A stretch of DNA of 64,000 nt, taken from contig CM034402.1 in the NCBI GenBank assembly GCA_019925095.2, forward strand, positions 8,381,501 through 8,445,500, in the 5' to 3' direction. The stretch is from Dendrolimus kikuchii (lineage: Eukaryota > Arthropoda > Insecta > Lepidoptera > Lasiocampidae). The position numbers and the translations under genes were made by a program. The notes under the pieces are model-generated. The model had not been told where the DNA came from and ran no database searches. It saw only the letters and a program-made list of their open reading frames with translations. Positions 55,107 through 64,000 of the stretch are shown here, piece after piece. The number at the start of each line of letters is the position of its first letter. Within the stretch, counting starts at the first letter, position 1.

Positions 55107-57257
55107 GTATAAATAGCTTAAGCTTTCCTATATCACTTTATGCGCATAGGTCCAGTAGTTTGTGAGAAAAATTACTATAACATACAAAGTCAGTCTGACA
55201 GATGAATTGTATAAAGATATAAAAGTTGCATCATAGATTGATCCGACCTTAGTAATATTATTTCCAGATCAATTTATACGTAAGTATTGTTATTGTTGTT
55301 ATATAACGAAATACGTAGCACTATGAGATCTATTTTATTTCAACTTTGAATTTAGAACGAAGACTGTCCGCTACACAGCGGGTTTGCAGTATTTATATAG
55401 TGCTGTAATACAAAACTACCTACATTATTTTAAAATATAAATAATATTGATTTATTTTGATTGTTATAACATTAATTATGAAATGTTAATACTACAAATA
55501 CTAGTGTAAATCTTAGATGGCGCTTCTAGTAACAAATGCTATTAACAGTATGTATAAAATACACATAATATGTCATGCTTTGTACATTGGATGTCATAAA
55601 TATCATGCCCATACAAGAAATAAATGCTAGGAACACGTATTATTTCCCTTCATAACTCGTCCATATAACGCTTTTCTGACATTTTCCGTGTATTTCGTTC
55701 GCTACAAACACCACAGTCTAGCGCCTGCTGTCTGATAATCACTATTCTTGTACTACTTTAACATACTTTCATTCTATTTTGTAAAATAATCATAACATGC
55801 TATTTATTGACATAAAATAGATAAAAGTTTGAGATTACTCATTTTTAGCGTACCATAGGCATTTTGACCAAAATGGGATCCTTGTGCACTCGTAACGTCC
55901 GTCCTACCGTGTGTAAGATAGAGATAGACGTAGTAATGATGTCCATATTCCCACCTTAATTTCTTAAATCTGAAACGATATAGCCAACAAGAAGAAAATA
56001 ACCGTGCTAATAAATTTGAATTATTTATTATTTTATTTATTTAACCAACATTCTCAATTGATGATTCATATTGTAAACCTATGTATGCATTATTTTTGTA
56101 TGAATTTTTTGTCAGTAAATTGATTTTGATAGACCATATTCATCAAAAATATGTATGAATTATTTTTTTCTCAAATGTAAGGACTCGTAGAAGCTCTACT
56201 ACAGATATAAACTATGAAGGAATTTTACTAACTGTCCTAAACAAACTATGCAAGATTAGCTGTCGGCCTGCGTTGAAGGTACTAAATCTATTGAATAAAT
56301 ATGTAAATTGAAATGGCACCGACTTCCCCTAGATTATCATGACAAACGAGGAGTGGCTGCGGCACGCATTCGCCATGTGGATGCGATAGCACCGCACCAC
56401 GGTTAGGAACATAACTAGATTGGTCGTTTTGGTTAGGTTCTATATTAAAATTATTATTTTTGCGCTCTCTAAACATGTTTATAGATATTTTTGTACAAGT
56501 TTGCAGAGTACAACAACGGTAAATCCTAACTAATATACCTATAGTTGCGAATGAGATGTTCTTTGGTACACATAAACTACAGAACGGATTATCATGAAAT
56601 TTTGCATGCACGTTTCCAGGGCTACAGATACAGATAGGATAGTGTAAATATATTATTAGAAGAATGTATAAAAATAAGACTAATTAACATCTCCGCAGAA
56701 AATACATAACTATTTTATTCCCTAATTCCCGTGCTTAACACGTTACGTTGCGTGTTAGGGGGTAATTTACAAACAACTCTGGCCGATTCCAAATACTCAG
56801 ACCATTGTCAATAAAGGAAACTTTTATAAAGAAATATCTACACCCCGGCGAAAATCTAACCTGGGGCTAAAATATATTTTTAGTTCACACTTTTACTTTT
56901 ATTTTTACAGATAATAACGAATAAGTAATCTTTTATGATGGTACAATTTGTATTACATAATACAGTTATAATATGGGATTACGTATATATTATTTAATAG
57001 GATATTTTGTTGAAAGATATACGATCACATTTTAGACATGGCAAAACACTACTACAATAGCTCATGGCTTATAAGTAGGCAAACGTCTACTTTGTCACGC
57101 CTAGTAAATTATACGCCTTCGTCCACTTATCTTAGATGTGATTTTTTGCTTGAGAGAGAGAGCTTCTATTCTAGCCTTCTGAATTCTGTGGAAGATTATT
57201 CCCACGTATATATGGGTCTATGTCATATATTATCAAATGCCTCTCTAACACATATAG
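55102..57257. other. Mostly unassigned interval with repeat scraps
   Basis: 55112-55225 resembles a LINE/SINE-type tail (AGGTCCAGTAGTTTGTGAGA, ACAAAGTCAGTCTGACAG). 55848-55925 repeats the GTACCATAGGCATTTTGACC block. 56560-56640 has ATTATCATGAAATTTTGCAT, a common repeat phrase. 57038-57277 is a 79-codon frame whose middle (LLNSVEDYSHVYMG) faintly resembles LINE C-termini. Confidence 0.4.
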
Positions 57258-57590
57258 TGTTAAACATTTCAGAGTGAGAATGTTGAGAAAGCTGTTTGGA
57301 GAATTGATAGGGTACGAAAGGTATGCACAAGAGGATTTTTGAAAACTTTCCCGTGATTAAAAAATTTGAAGAAAACATGAAGGTGGTATGGGCGTGTAGT
57401 TAAGAAACATAAAATCAAATGACAAAAGAGTATTACACTGAAAGTTTGATGTATATAAGGGTAACGAGTTGCACAAAAATGTATGGAAAGGTTATAAAGG
57501 AGTACGTAATTCTGGTGTGATAAACAATTAACCAAGAATAGAAAAGTATGGATGGAAAATATCGATAGCAAATAATTATGCATATAATTA
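57258..57590 (+). pseudogene. RTE-like LINE (lineage J) scrap
   Basis: GAGTGAGAATGTTGAGAAAG, ATGAAGGTGGTATGGGCGTG and GTGTGATAAACAATTAACCA align piecewise with 37262-37690, with many indels. No open frame of note. Confidence 0.5.
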
Positions 57591-57599
57591 AAAGTGCGT

Positions 57600-57810
57600 T
57601 TTTACCGTTCTAAGCGTGGCATTTTGTTTGATTATTATTTTGACGTTTCAACCATTTTTCAGTAGCTGTGTTTACGAAAGACAAATATGTATAATATCAA
57701 TGAGTAATGAATGTTAAAAATGTTAAAGTTATTATTTAGCCTACCCCGAACTTGTTCATATTAATTATTTAATTTTGTCTATGGTTATTATTTACCCTAT
57801 GGGAGCCTAA
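57600..57810 (+). repeat. Rep-E copy
   Basis: GCGTTTTTACCGTTCTAAGC, GACGTTTCAACCATTTTTCAG and GTAGCTGTGTTTACGAAAGA match the minus strand of 18270-18402. The distal part CCTACCCCGAACTTGTTCAT matches 54336-54400 inverted. Confidence 0.7.
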
Positions 57811-57916
57811 TCTTATTTACCACCGCTTCGCAACATGTTGTGGTTTGAAGAGAGAAGAAGCGCAAGAAACTCTTCAGCAACATGCCTAGCTTTAATCATT
57901 TCTCTTTTAATTATGT

Positions 57917-57924
57917 GCGACAAC
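57917..57924. repeat. hAT target-site duplication, left
   Basis: GCGACAAC, repeated exactly at 58730-58737. Confidence 0.95.
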
Positions 57925-58118
57925 CATAACTGGGCATTAACTCGTTAATCCGTTAATCGTCAATTAACGAAGTTAACATTTCGAGTAACGGATTAACTTT
58001 TAAGTTAACTTATAAATATGTTACGGACTCGTTAACTTCCGTTAAATTTCCCAAAGTCCGTTAATCGTTAATCCAGCACAATCATAATCACAATCTGTTT
58101 ATTACATATAAGTATAAT

Positions 58119-58265
58119 ACTGCTATACCTTCAAGCGCAGCAGTTGAACGTCTTTTCTCCACGGGCAAGGATATACTACAGCCGAAACGAGCCTCGCTTT
58201 TAGACGAGAACTTCAACATATTAATGTTCATGAAGGGGAATATTCATATTATGCCAGATGACTAA
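58119..58265 (+). pseudogene. hAT transposase C-terminal dimerisation domain (hATC), stub
   Basis: From about 58119 to TAA at 58263-58265: AIPSSAAVERLFSTGKDILQ, PKRASLLDENFNILMFMKGN and a short acidic end. S-S-A-x-V-E-R-L-F-S-x-x-G then R-x-x-L-x-x-x-N-x-x-x-L-x-F-x-K-x-N is the hATC motif, which mediates transposase multimerisation. No DNA-binding BED finger or catalytic Asp residues remain. The frame is free of stops, which suggests the internal deletion is fairly recent or was carried along passively. Confidence 0.9.
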
Positions 58266-58275
58266 ATTGACAGAT

Positions 58276-58435
58276 ACCTTGGACGGGTTAGTATCGTTTC
58301 GTCTAAGATGTAAGTGGACTATGTAGCAATTCGTCTAAATAGCAATTGGTCATTATATTACTATCAAACCGTCTTAATATTAGTTCGTCTAATTAGTGTT
58401 TCGTCCAGAACGCAACTAGTCTATCTTAATAAAAT
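58276..58435. repeat. Irregular TCGTCTAA-motif cluster inside the hAT element
   Basis: TTTCGTCTAAGATG, ATTCGTCTAAATAGCAATTG, ACCGTCTTAATATTAG, TTCGTCTAATTAG and TTTCGTCCAGAACGCAA succeed one another at uneven spacing. It lies between the transposase stop and the right subterminal region. Confidence 0.6.
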
Positions 58436-58729
58436 AAATTCTAAACCTTAATCCAAATTAATGGAAAAACGTTGTTTATCAACATGCCTATATTAAACAC
58501 TCTAATAACTATACCCGTCTTGTCTTTGTTTCTAACCTTTTAACGTCCAGAACCAACAGTTTTTATAATAAGATGCAATTTTTATCACGTGTTAACGGAT
58601 TAACGATTAACGTTAACTTGTATTAAATTTTCTGAAATATAACGCGTTAACTTTTAACGAAGTTAACTTTTTCAGTAACGGATTAGCGATTAACGAAGTT
58701 AACTATTTGATTAACGGTGCCCAGCTATG

Positions 58730-58737
58730 GCGACAAC
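58730..58737. repeat. hAT target-site duplication, right
   Basis: GCGACAAC, identical to 57917-57924. Confidence 0.95.
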
Positions 58738-58764
58738 TTAAGAAAATACTTTAAAATATATATA

Positions 58765-59069
58765 CTAAGATATATCCATGACTTCGTCCCTGCTTGACTT
58801 GAAATTTCCGTGGGATCTTCGGGACAAAAAGTACCGCAGCAATTAAGAAGTAATGTAAGCTATCATCTTAGTGAAAACTGTGTCAGAATAAGCTAATTTT
58901 TACGCACCCGAACAACTACAAACCGCTCCCGGGATAATTCTTAAAAATATCACATTTCATTATATACAATTTACTACCGATCAGTAAAAAGTCACATTGC
59001 AATTCGATTATTTTTTTATTCTGGCCATTTTAAATCATGCCTAGAAAAATTTCCGCGGTATTCCCATGA
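58765..59069 (+). repeat. Rep-C interspersed repeat, copy 3
   Basis: Begins near CCATGACTTCGTCCCTGC, then GAAATTTCCGTGGGATCTTC, GTAAGCTATCATCTTAGTG, ACAAACCGCTCCCGGGATAA, CACATTGCAATTCGATT and TTTCCGCGGTATTCCCATGA, where it is cut by Rep-D. Confidence 0.75.
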
Positions 59070-59328
59070 TAAAGACTTCTATAATCACAGATTTCGCCAA
59101 GGCAATAATAAACAAAAGAGTATATATGTGCGTGTGTGTGTCAACTACATGGTAGTGTGTGTAATGTATTTTTTATTGATTTTAAATGCGTAATTTAAAA
59201 AAAATAGCATTCGTCGCTTCTTCGCTATATAAACTATAAGTGTGCGAAATTGCATCCGCAACTCCTCCGTCCGCGCAATTTTCGTAAAAAGGGGTACAAA
59301 ATTTTTGCTTCACGTATTAATATATAGA
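59070..59328 (+). repeat. Rep-D interspersed repeat, copy 2
   Basis: GACTTCTATAATCACAGATT through a TG-rich segment, CTATAAACTATAAGTGTGCG, GCAACTCCTCCGTCCGCGCA, AAAAAGGGGTACAAAATTTT to ACGTATTAATATATAGAT. Inverted relative to 35834-36112. The left edge abuts Rep-C directly. Confidence 0.8.
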
Positions 59329-60145
59329 TTCTATTCAATTCTAATTATACATAGTTGAAAAGAAAGACAGAAATATATTAACAGCATCATGTGTGCGACG
59401 GCCCTATTGGATAATACATGCTAATTTATGATTGTGCCAATAGACATTGATCTAACGAATTGTTCGCTTAGCTTTCGCAGCTATTGTTAATCAACAATTC
59501 TGAATAATTTTCTATTCCAGTGCGCGGTTTACGGTTAATTAAACTTTGTGTATCGATTTATAGAGTAATTAATTTGTTAGAACAATGTGTAACGAGAACA
59601 TGAAATTGATTACAAAGGTCTATTCTTAGGTTGGAATATTTCAATTATAATTTTAACACAAAATTTACTGCTTTGATACTGTTAATTAAGTAAACAATTT
59701 TAGATGTTTTCAAACGACCTCCAAAAAATAGCGGATGTTCTCAATAAGATAGTTATATTTTATGAAACGATTTTAATGGTTATTTTGCGTTGGAGTCATT
59801 AAAGGGTCCGTGGCAGTTACAGGTCGACTCATAGGTTTTGAACCTTGGACTTTGAAGATATAAGACTAAAGTCTTGAACAACAAAAATAACAATCTTGTA
59901 AATTCAGTGATTACAGGTACTATGCCAGTATTATACATATTTTACAGTTTCTTGTAGCTACAATTTAATAATTAGAAAAGCATCCCTAATTACACCTACC
60001 TATCATTTTAAATTACAAATTTTAATAAAAAGTGATAAAAGTGTCATAAATTGAACTAATTGCAAACCGTATATATATATCTGAAAAATATGTACTATAA
60101 GTATTTATCAAACGTTTAAGTCAATGGAAGTTATTTTACAAATAA
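59329..60145. other. Unassigned AT-rich interval
   Basis: Nothing recognised. Confidence 0.45.
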
Positions 60146-60643
60146 GAGCCGATTCTTCAATCGTCAGATAAAAGTTATTCGTTAAATTAAAATTAAATTT
60201 TATCCGTGCAGGAACGGAGAAAGAATACAATTTCCTGCGGCCTGGCGGCCTGTCGTAAGAGGCGACTAAACAACTCACAGCCAGGTGGTAGGGTATTTGC
60301 TCGACTGGATGGCGACCACCCCTGGTCTAGAGTATGCCGTCATAACAACTTTGTGTTGTGTTCCGGCATTAGTGACCAGGTTCCAGTCTCCCTTTAGAGA
60401 GCAGCAGCGCATTTGTAGCACCTTTGTTGTTGCAAATGTTCATAGGCGATGGTAACCGCTTTCCATCAAGTGGGCCGTCTGCCTGTCTGCTGAACTCCCG
60501 CAAAAAAAAAAAATTAAACACAATAAGAATAAATTAAAAATGACAGTTTCATGAATAAAACGGTTGACCTGTTTCACTTTTACATTCAGTCAGGTTTTAG
60601 TTTTTCGATAGACAACTTTTATCTGATGATTGAAAAATCGGCC
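60146..60643. mobile_element. Rep-F MITE split by a Rep-B insertion
   Basis: The left tip GAGCCGATTCTTCAATCGTC plus AGATAAAAGTTATTCG and the right tip (ACAACTTTTATCTGATGATT, AAATCGGCC) are the Rep-F inverted ends. Internal AAAACGGTTGACCTGTTTCA and CAGTCAGGTTTTAG correspond to Rep-F sequence. The Rep-B element (60198-60509) interrupts it near the left arm. Confidence 0.8.
60198..60511 (+). mobile_element. Rep-B retroposon, best full-length copy
   Basis: Complete from TTTATCCGTGCAGGAACGGA to GCTGAACTCCCGC and a poly-A of about 12. AAAATTAAA flanks it at 60189-60197 and 60510-60518 (the right copy merges with the A-tail), as expected for target-primed insertion with an A-tail. It serves here as the reference for the family. 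The 63-codon frame inside is incidental. Confidence 0.88.
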
Positions 60644-60984
60644 GTAGTCAGCTTGTTAGTTCTTGTGATTTAAAGACTTCTATAATAAATATAATTGCGT
60701 CTGTTGCTCTACCGAAACTTTATTGAGTATTAGGTTTACAATAAAGTTATTCATTCATTCATTCATTCATTTGAATAATCATAGTTATTTTGGTTTGAAT
60801 TCTAGTTACTCCTTAATAGCGGTTTATGTATTGAAAATGTTTCGTAGAAACTAGAGTATTAATTCGTTTAATAGCTATATAGCCTGACCATATCGTCTAG
60901 AAAGTGAACTATTTTCTTTATCTTCTGGCAATATTTTATTTTATCTGTAGTCAAGGTCAGTGAATCATTAGTAAAGCAAATAGT
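60644..60984. other. Unassigned interval with LINE-like tail
   Basis: 60715-60771 reads TTTACAATAAAGTTATTCAT into (ATTC)n, the form of a CR1/Jockey-type LINE 3' end (plus strand). No coding part adjoins. Confidence 0.5.
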
Positions 60985-61466
60985 CGCGAGACTCGAATTA
61001 ATATGCCGTTAGAAATACTATATAGTTTATTAGAACTATACAAACACGTATAACACAGGTACAAATATAACCGAACACAACAAGTCCAAACGTAATGCAG
61101 AAAGTCGTAATTCAATAAAACACGCAAAGTCCGTCACTTATTAGATTCCCGATTGTAGCACACACGTCTCGTTTCACTCGTGGTTCTCGCTCAACTAACT
61201 TCTCCCTCAATCGGACCATTGTTTTATACTGCACAAATGCAATATGTCCGCCCGGCAAAGTCGACCGAATTTCCTAGAATCAGCTTTTACTACACCTAGC
61301 TAATGATTACAATACAACAATAGGCCGTATGCCAATAAGTAAACAAAAGAAGACGATTATAAAAGAATTTCAATGTTATTAGTTCAAATACCGACGGGTA
61401 ATAAATGTGCTTTGTTTCAAATATGCAGGTGGATTTTGTTTTTTTGTCGGGACTTGACTTGTAACA
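60985..61466 (-). repeat. LTR-1, second near-complete copy
   Basis: ACTCGAATTAATATGCCGTT, ACAAACACGTATAACACAGG, TTTATACTGCACAAATGCAA, CCGCCCGGCAAAGTCGACCG and GTCGGGACTTGACTTGTAACA follow the solo LTR at 16.6 kb closely. It carries an extra ~50 bp (61150-61205) and lacks the last ~10 bp of the tip. No target duplication is visible. Confidence 0.75.
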
Positions 61467-61880
61467 TTATTTTAATTTTGACGTTGATCCGAGTCTAAAT
61501 TCAGCTAAAAATAATTAAATACGCATGTAACAATACCAAGTTTCACGTGAGCATTGATTTTTAAACTTTACCTGGGATGTCTAGTGGAATTTGAAGCAAA
61601 AATCTTTTAGTACTTGATACTTCCACGATGTTTAATGTGGTACTAAAAATCACTAGTAAGTATTGAAATTACTCTTGACCTAATTTTGAAGTTGCTAGAG
61701 TTTAGACAAAGCGAAAGTGGCGCCCCTATTATTTTCTACTTTATTTTGCCACCCTGTAATTAAATATAACGGATTTAGTGCAGATTTTTCAATCATCATC
61801 ATAAAACATCATATTTTTGATATACCTATAGTGCACAGCCGTATTGACTGTCCTGGAGCTCGTCTCGAAATTCGCATATA
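61467..61880. other. Unassigned AT-rich interval
   Basis: Nothing recognised before the LINE stub. Confidence 0.4.
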
Positions 61881-62075
61881 ATAATACACCTCGATACTAC
61901 TCGTCATACATCTTTACTGAATGTTCCTTGTCATTGTACCCACTACTCTCAAAATTCTTTGTTTTCTCGTATGGCTCGTACTTATAATACTAAACTTTAT
62001 AAATTTAATCTGTTTGCGTTCTCCGAATACAAATTTAAAAGCAATATTATTAATGACTTGAAGAATTTTCAATAA
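61881..62075 (+). pseudogene. LINE ORF2 C-terminal stub
   Basis: From about 61895 to TAA at 62073-62075: LDTTRHTSLLNVPCHCTHYS, QNSLFSRMARTYNTKLYKFN, FSEYKFKSNIINDLKNFQ. The spacing R-H-x-x-L-L-x-V-P-x-x-x-T-x-Y-x-Q-N-S-L-F-x-R-x-x-R-T-Y-N matches the tail of a CR1/Jockey-group reverse transcriptase. Earlier codons contain stops, so it is a decayed remnant. Confidence 0.6.
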
Positions 62076-62327
62076 CACAACAGAATTTGTTTAATTTCAA
62101 CTTTAACCTTTGCTTTGTAAAATTGTTACTAGAGTGGTAGTTTAGTTAGGAAACCTGTTATTGGCCTTAACTTTTATTTATTTATAATAATTCATTAACA
62201 AAAAAACATTTGTCTGAAATACGTAGTCATAATTACCATTAGAAAAAAAATATCTAATTTCAAATAAACATTATTAACTTTACAAATATGTCGATAGGAA
62301 GGCGTTTTTACATAATCATATTATTAT

Positions 62328-62504
62328 TTAAGCACAAAAATAATCATCAACTAAGTAATATGCTTGTTTAAGAAGGAATGCTTTAACATTACGCTTAAAA
62401 GATTGCATTTTATATATATTTAATTTTAGGTAAGCAGGTAGTTCGTTGAAAATTTCAACAGCCTGGTATGTGAAACTACGCTTTACAACATTTAGAGATG
62501 GCAT
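62328..62504 (-). pseudogene. CR1/Jockey-type LINE ORF2 C-terminal stub
   Basis: 58 codons plus stop on the minus strand: NVVKRSFTYQAVEIFNELPA, YLKLNIYKMQSFKRNVKAFL, LKQAYYLVDDYF. The F-x-x-x-A-x-x-x-(F/W)N-x-LP...FK-x-x-x-K-x-(F/Y)L-(x)n-YY-x-V-x-(D/E)(Y/F) pattern is the standard C-terminus. Frame is open throughout; upstream sequence (62505-62580) breaks it. Confidence 0.7.
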
Positions 62505-62679
62505 TATTTTATTTTTTAAATCATTCTATCTTGTAGCTTCTCTATGTTTTCTTTCTACCCCCGTCTCAAACTCTGTAATATTTTTTGCGAGATAACTGAA
62601 AACAACCAGTATATATTGTTGTAAACGATTTTATATTATGTATGTGTATTCCCTGTTGGTTTTCTCAACTAATAAATAA

Positions 62680-62818
62680 ATGAAGATATCAGTCGAATTG
62701 ATTATAACCTGACTATATTCAAAATTGAAACAATTTAACTGTTTTAATGTTCCCATGTTGTGTTTTATTCTGTAAATAACTTCTGTCCAGTAATTGAGCA
62801 ATTGGCTCCTTATTATTT
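62680..62818 (+). repeat. Rep-F MITE, right-hand part
   Basis: GATTATAACCTGACTATATT, CCCATGTTGTGTTTTATTCT and ACTTCTGTCCAGTAATTGAG parallel 49640-49768. The left tip is absent. Confidence 0.65.
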
Positions 62819-62882
62819 AGTAATTGTTTTAAAAATAATATTTGAAAGAAAAAAACAATAGAAATAGTAAATGCTAGTTATT

Positions 62883-62970
62883 AAGCAGACAGGCTGGCCT
62901 CCTATATAATAACAAGCAGTTATGTCGTTTATGGACATATGCAACATCACAGGTGTTATCAATGCGCAGT
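62883..62970 (-). mobile_element. Rep-B retroposon, tail-only diverged copy
   Basis: AAGCAGACAGGCTGGCCTCC and ATGGACATATGCAACATCAC. Strongly diverged. Confidence 0.6.
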
Positions 62971-63145
62971 TGGCCTGGATTTTTTTTTATTGCATCCGTC
63001 TTGACAAACCACATGATTGTCGTATTATCGTGATAAGATCTCAAAATACACATAACATTTTCACTAGAGTGATATTTCTAGTTTAGTTTACTCGAAATCC
63101 TAGTCCTATAAAGCTCAACTCTCGAGCTAATAAAGTAAATAAACT

Positions 63146-63405
63146 ATTCGTGCAGGAACGGAAACAGAATAATTAATTCCTGCTACCGAGCAGCTTGTCA
63201 TAAGAGGCGATAAAACAACTTACATCCAGGTAGGGCATTTGCCCGCCTGGGTGACTATCACCTCTAATCTAGACTATGCCGCCTTAACAACCTTGAGTGG
63301 CGTTGAGACTTTAGTGGCCAGGTTCCAGTTCCCCCTTCGAGGCTGGCAGCAACTCTGGTGTGGCAAATTTCTATAGATGACAGTAAATTTCCATCAATAA
63401 AAAGT
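63146..63405 (+). mobile_element. Rep-B retroposon, diverged full-length copy
   Basis: TTCGTGCAGGAACGGAAACA, CATAAGAGGCGATAAAACAA, GGTAGGGCATTTGCCCGCCT, CAGGTTCCAGTTCCCCC and GTGTGGCAAATTTCTATAGA. The tail end is lost. Confidence 0.75.
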
Positions 63406-64000
63406 GGTGGACAGCTAGTTACTATGTGAGTAATAAATTAGGTACGTAAATGCGAATGATTCATATTATGTGTTTGTTAACGTTGCGATTCATAAATAAG
63501 CTGGGTTACAGTCGGCTTGACCTCTTTGAATCAATGATGAATCCAATTTCAACAGGACCTTTGCCCCTCTCATTGAGTACAGTTAAAAACTTTTACGCAG
63601 AACATGAAACGTTGAAATATTTTGCCAAAGAGTTTCACTGGTAGGCAGTTTGAATATATTTATATTATGCTTCCACAACTAGGTTTCTATGAGATGAACT
63701 CTAGAACGGAACTCAAGAGTCGGCTTTATCAAATAACTAGATCTTACCCGGAACTTCCATCTTACGGTATTCAATTAATACTTTCTGAATAAAGTAGAAA
63801 ATGTAATTGTTTAATAAAACTTCTATATCTTTATTTCAGAGTTAGAACTACGGAGCAATAAATCAAAGGAAACAAATTTAGTTTGTTTTATTTTATTTTA
63901 CGGCCATTGCGTGTGGTGCCGGTTACGTAAATCGTTGGGTCGTTCTCTTTGGTTACTGGTTACTGAGTGGTTTTATTTACAAAGTCTCCCGAATTGGAGA
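63406..64000. other. Unassigned window end
   Basis: The 64-codon frame at 63450-63644 (start MRMIHIMCLLTLRFINKLGY, end AKEFHW) has no motif I recognise. TTTATTTCAG at 63831-63840 resembles a splice acceptor but leads into no recognisable exon. The last ~100 bp are less AT-rich. Confidence 0.35.

Larger units (their letters stand above)
57925..58729 (+). mobile_element. hAT transposon, internally deleted, 805 bp
   Basis: Tips CATAACTGGGCA and (inverted) CATAGCTGGGCA form 12-bp terminal inverted repeats with one mismatch, and a perfect 8-bp duplication flanks them, the hAT hallmark. Both subterminal regions (57937-58075 and 58590-58715) are packed with GTTAAC/CGTTAATC-type hexamers on both strands, the expected kind of transposase-binding sites. 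Between them only the transposase C-terminus survives. It can move only with transposase supplied elsewhere. Confidence 0.92.

Noticed and set aside
57038..57277. 79-codon frame as a LINE C-terminus
   Set aside because: Only a faint resemblance (VEDYSHVYMG); kept as a comment, not a call.
63831..63840. Splice acceptor of an exon at the window end
   Set aside because: No recognisable coding sequence follows, and such T-rich AG sites are common by chance here.

Overview
This window looks like AT-rich, non-genic insect DNA, most probably from a moth or butterfly (Lepidoptera). The evidence is the set of interspersed repeats: a short retroposon with a CR1-type tail, elements that end in a GACAGACAGA...TTTCGCATTTATAATATTA...GGGAT signature, a tRNA-derived SINE, several LINE lineages and a Mag-like Ty3/gypsy element primed by tRNA-Ser. 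That assignment is inference from repeat style; no host marker gene confirms it. I found no convincing host protein-coding gene, rRNA gene, intact tRNA gene or CRISPR array. Nearly all long open frames are transposon remnants, frames opened by a 9-bp tandem repeat, or chance.

Layout. 1-1.64 kb: end of a repeat (Rep-A) holding a 9-bp tandem array, then two retroposons back to back (Rep-B, tRNA-SINE). 7.1-9.5 kb: a CR1-type LINE 3' end between two ~64-bp inverted repeats, a full Rep-B copy, and a decayed minus-strand mobile-element C-terminal domain. 10.3-14.9 kb: a SINE, Rep-C, a minus-strand LINE remnant with RNase H, and a 5'-truncated RTE-like LINE with a perfect 14-bp target duplication. 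16.6-22.9 kb: a solo LTR with ATAT duplication, a cluster of perfect hairpins, a 587-bp TA-flanked fold-back element, an LTR-like GC-rich block that opens with a 34-bp palindrome, and an unexpanded Rep-A copy. 23.4-24.9 kb: a three-deep nest (RTE in Jockey/CR1-like LINE in Rep-B). 26-45 kb: scattered SINEs, Rep-B copies, LINE scraps, fold-backs, a 16-bp minisatellite and a tRNA-headed SINE. 45.1-47.6 kb: a complete-looking Rep-A copy with about 1.6 kb of 9-bp repeats. 50.4-53.3 kb: a gypsy element with two identical 119-bp LTRs and a large internal deletion, inserted in the tail of a LINE stub; both target duplications are readable. 57.9-58.7 kb: an internally deleted hAT element with 8-bp target duplication and 12-bp inverted ends. 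60.1-60.6 kb: a MITE split by a Rep-B insertion. The rest to 64 kb is LINE and LTR scraps.

The genes do not form a pathway; the window reads as a stratified record of transposition. Non-autonomous copies depend on enzymes encoded elsewhere: Rep-B shares its 3' tail with the CR1-type LINE and is 5'-truncated in many copies, the hAT and MITE copies keep only the ends needed in cis, and the gypsy copy lacks gag C-terminus, protease and the RT catalytic core yet has identical LTRs. Identities are judged by eye, not computed.
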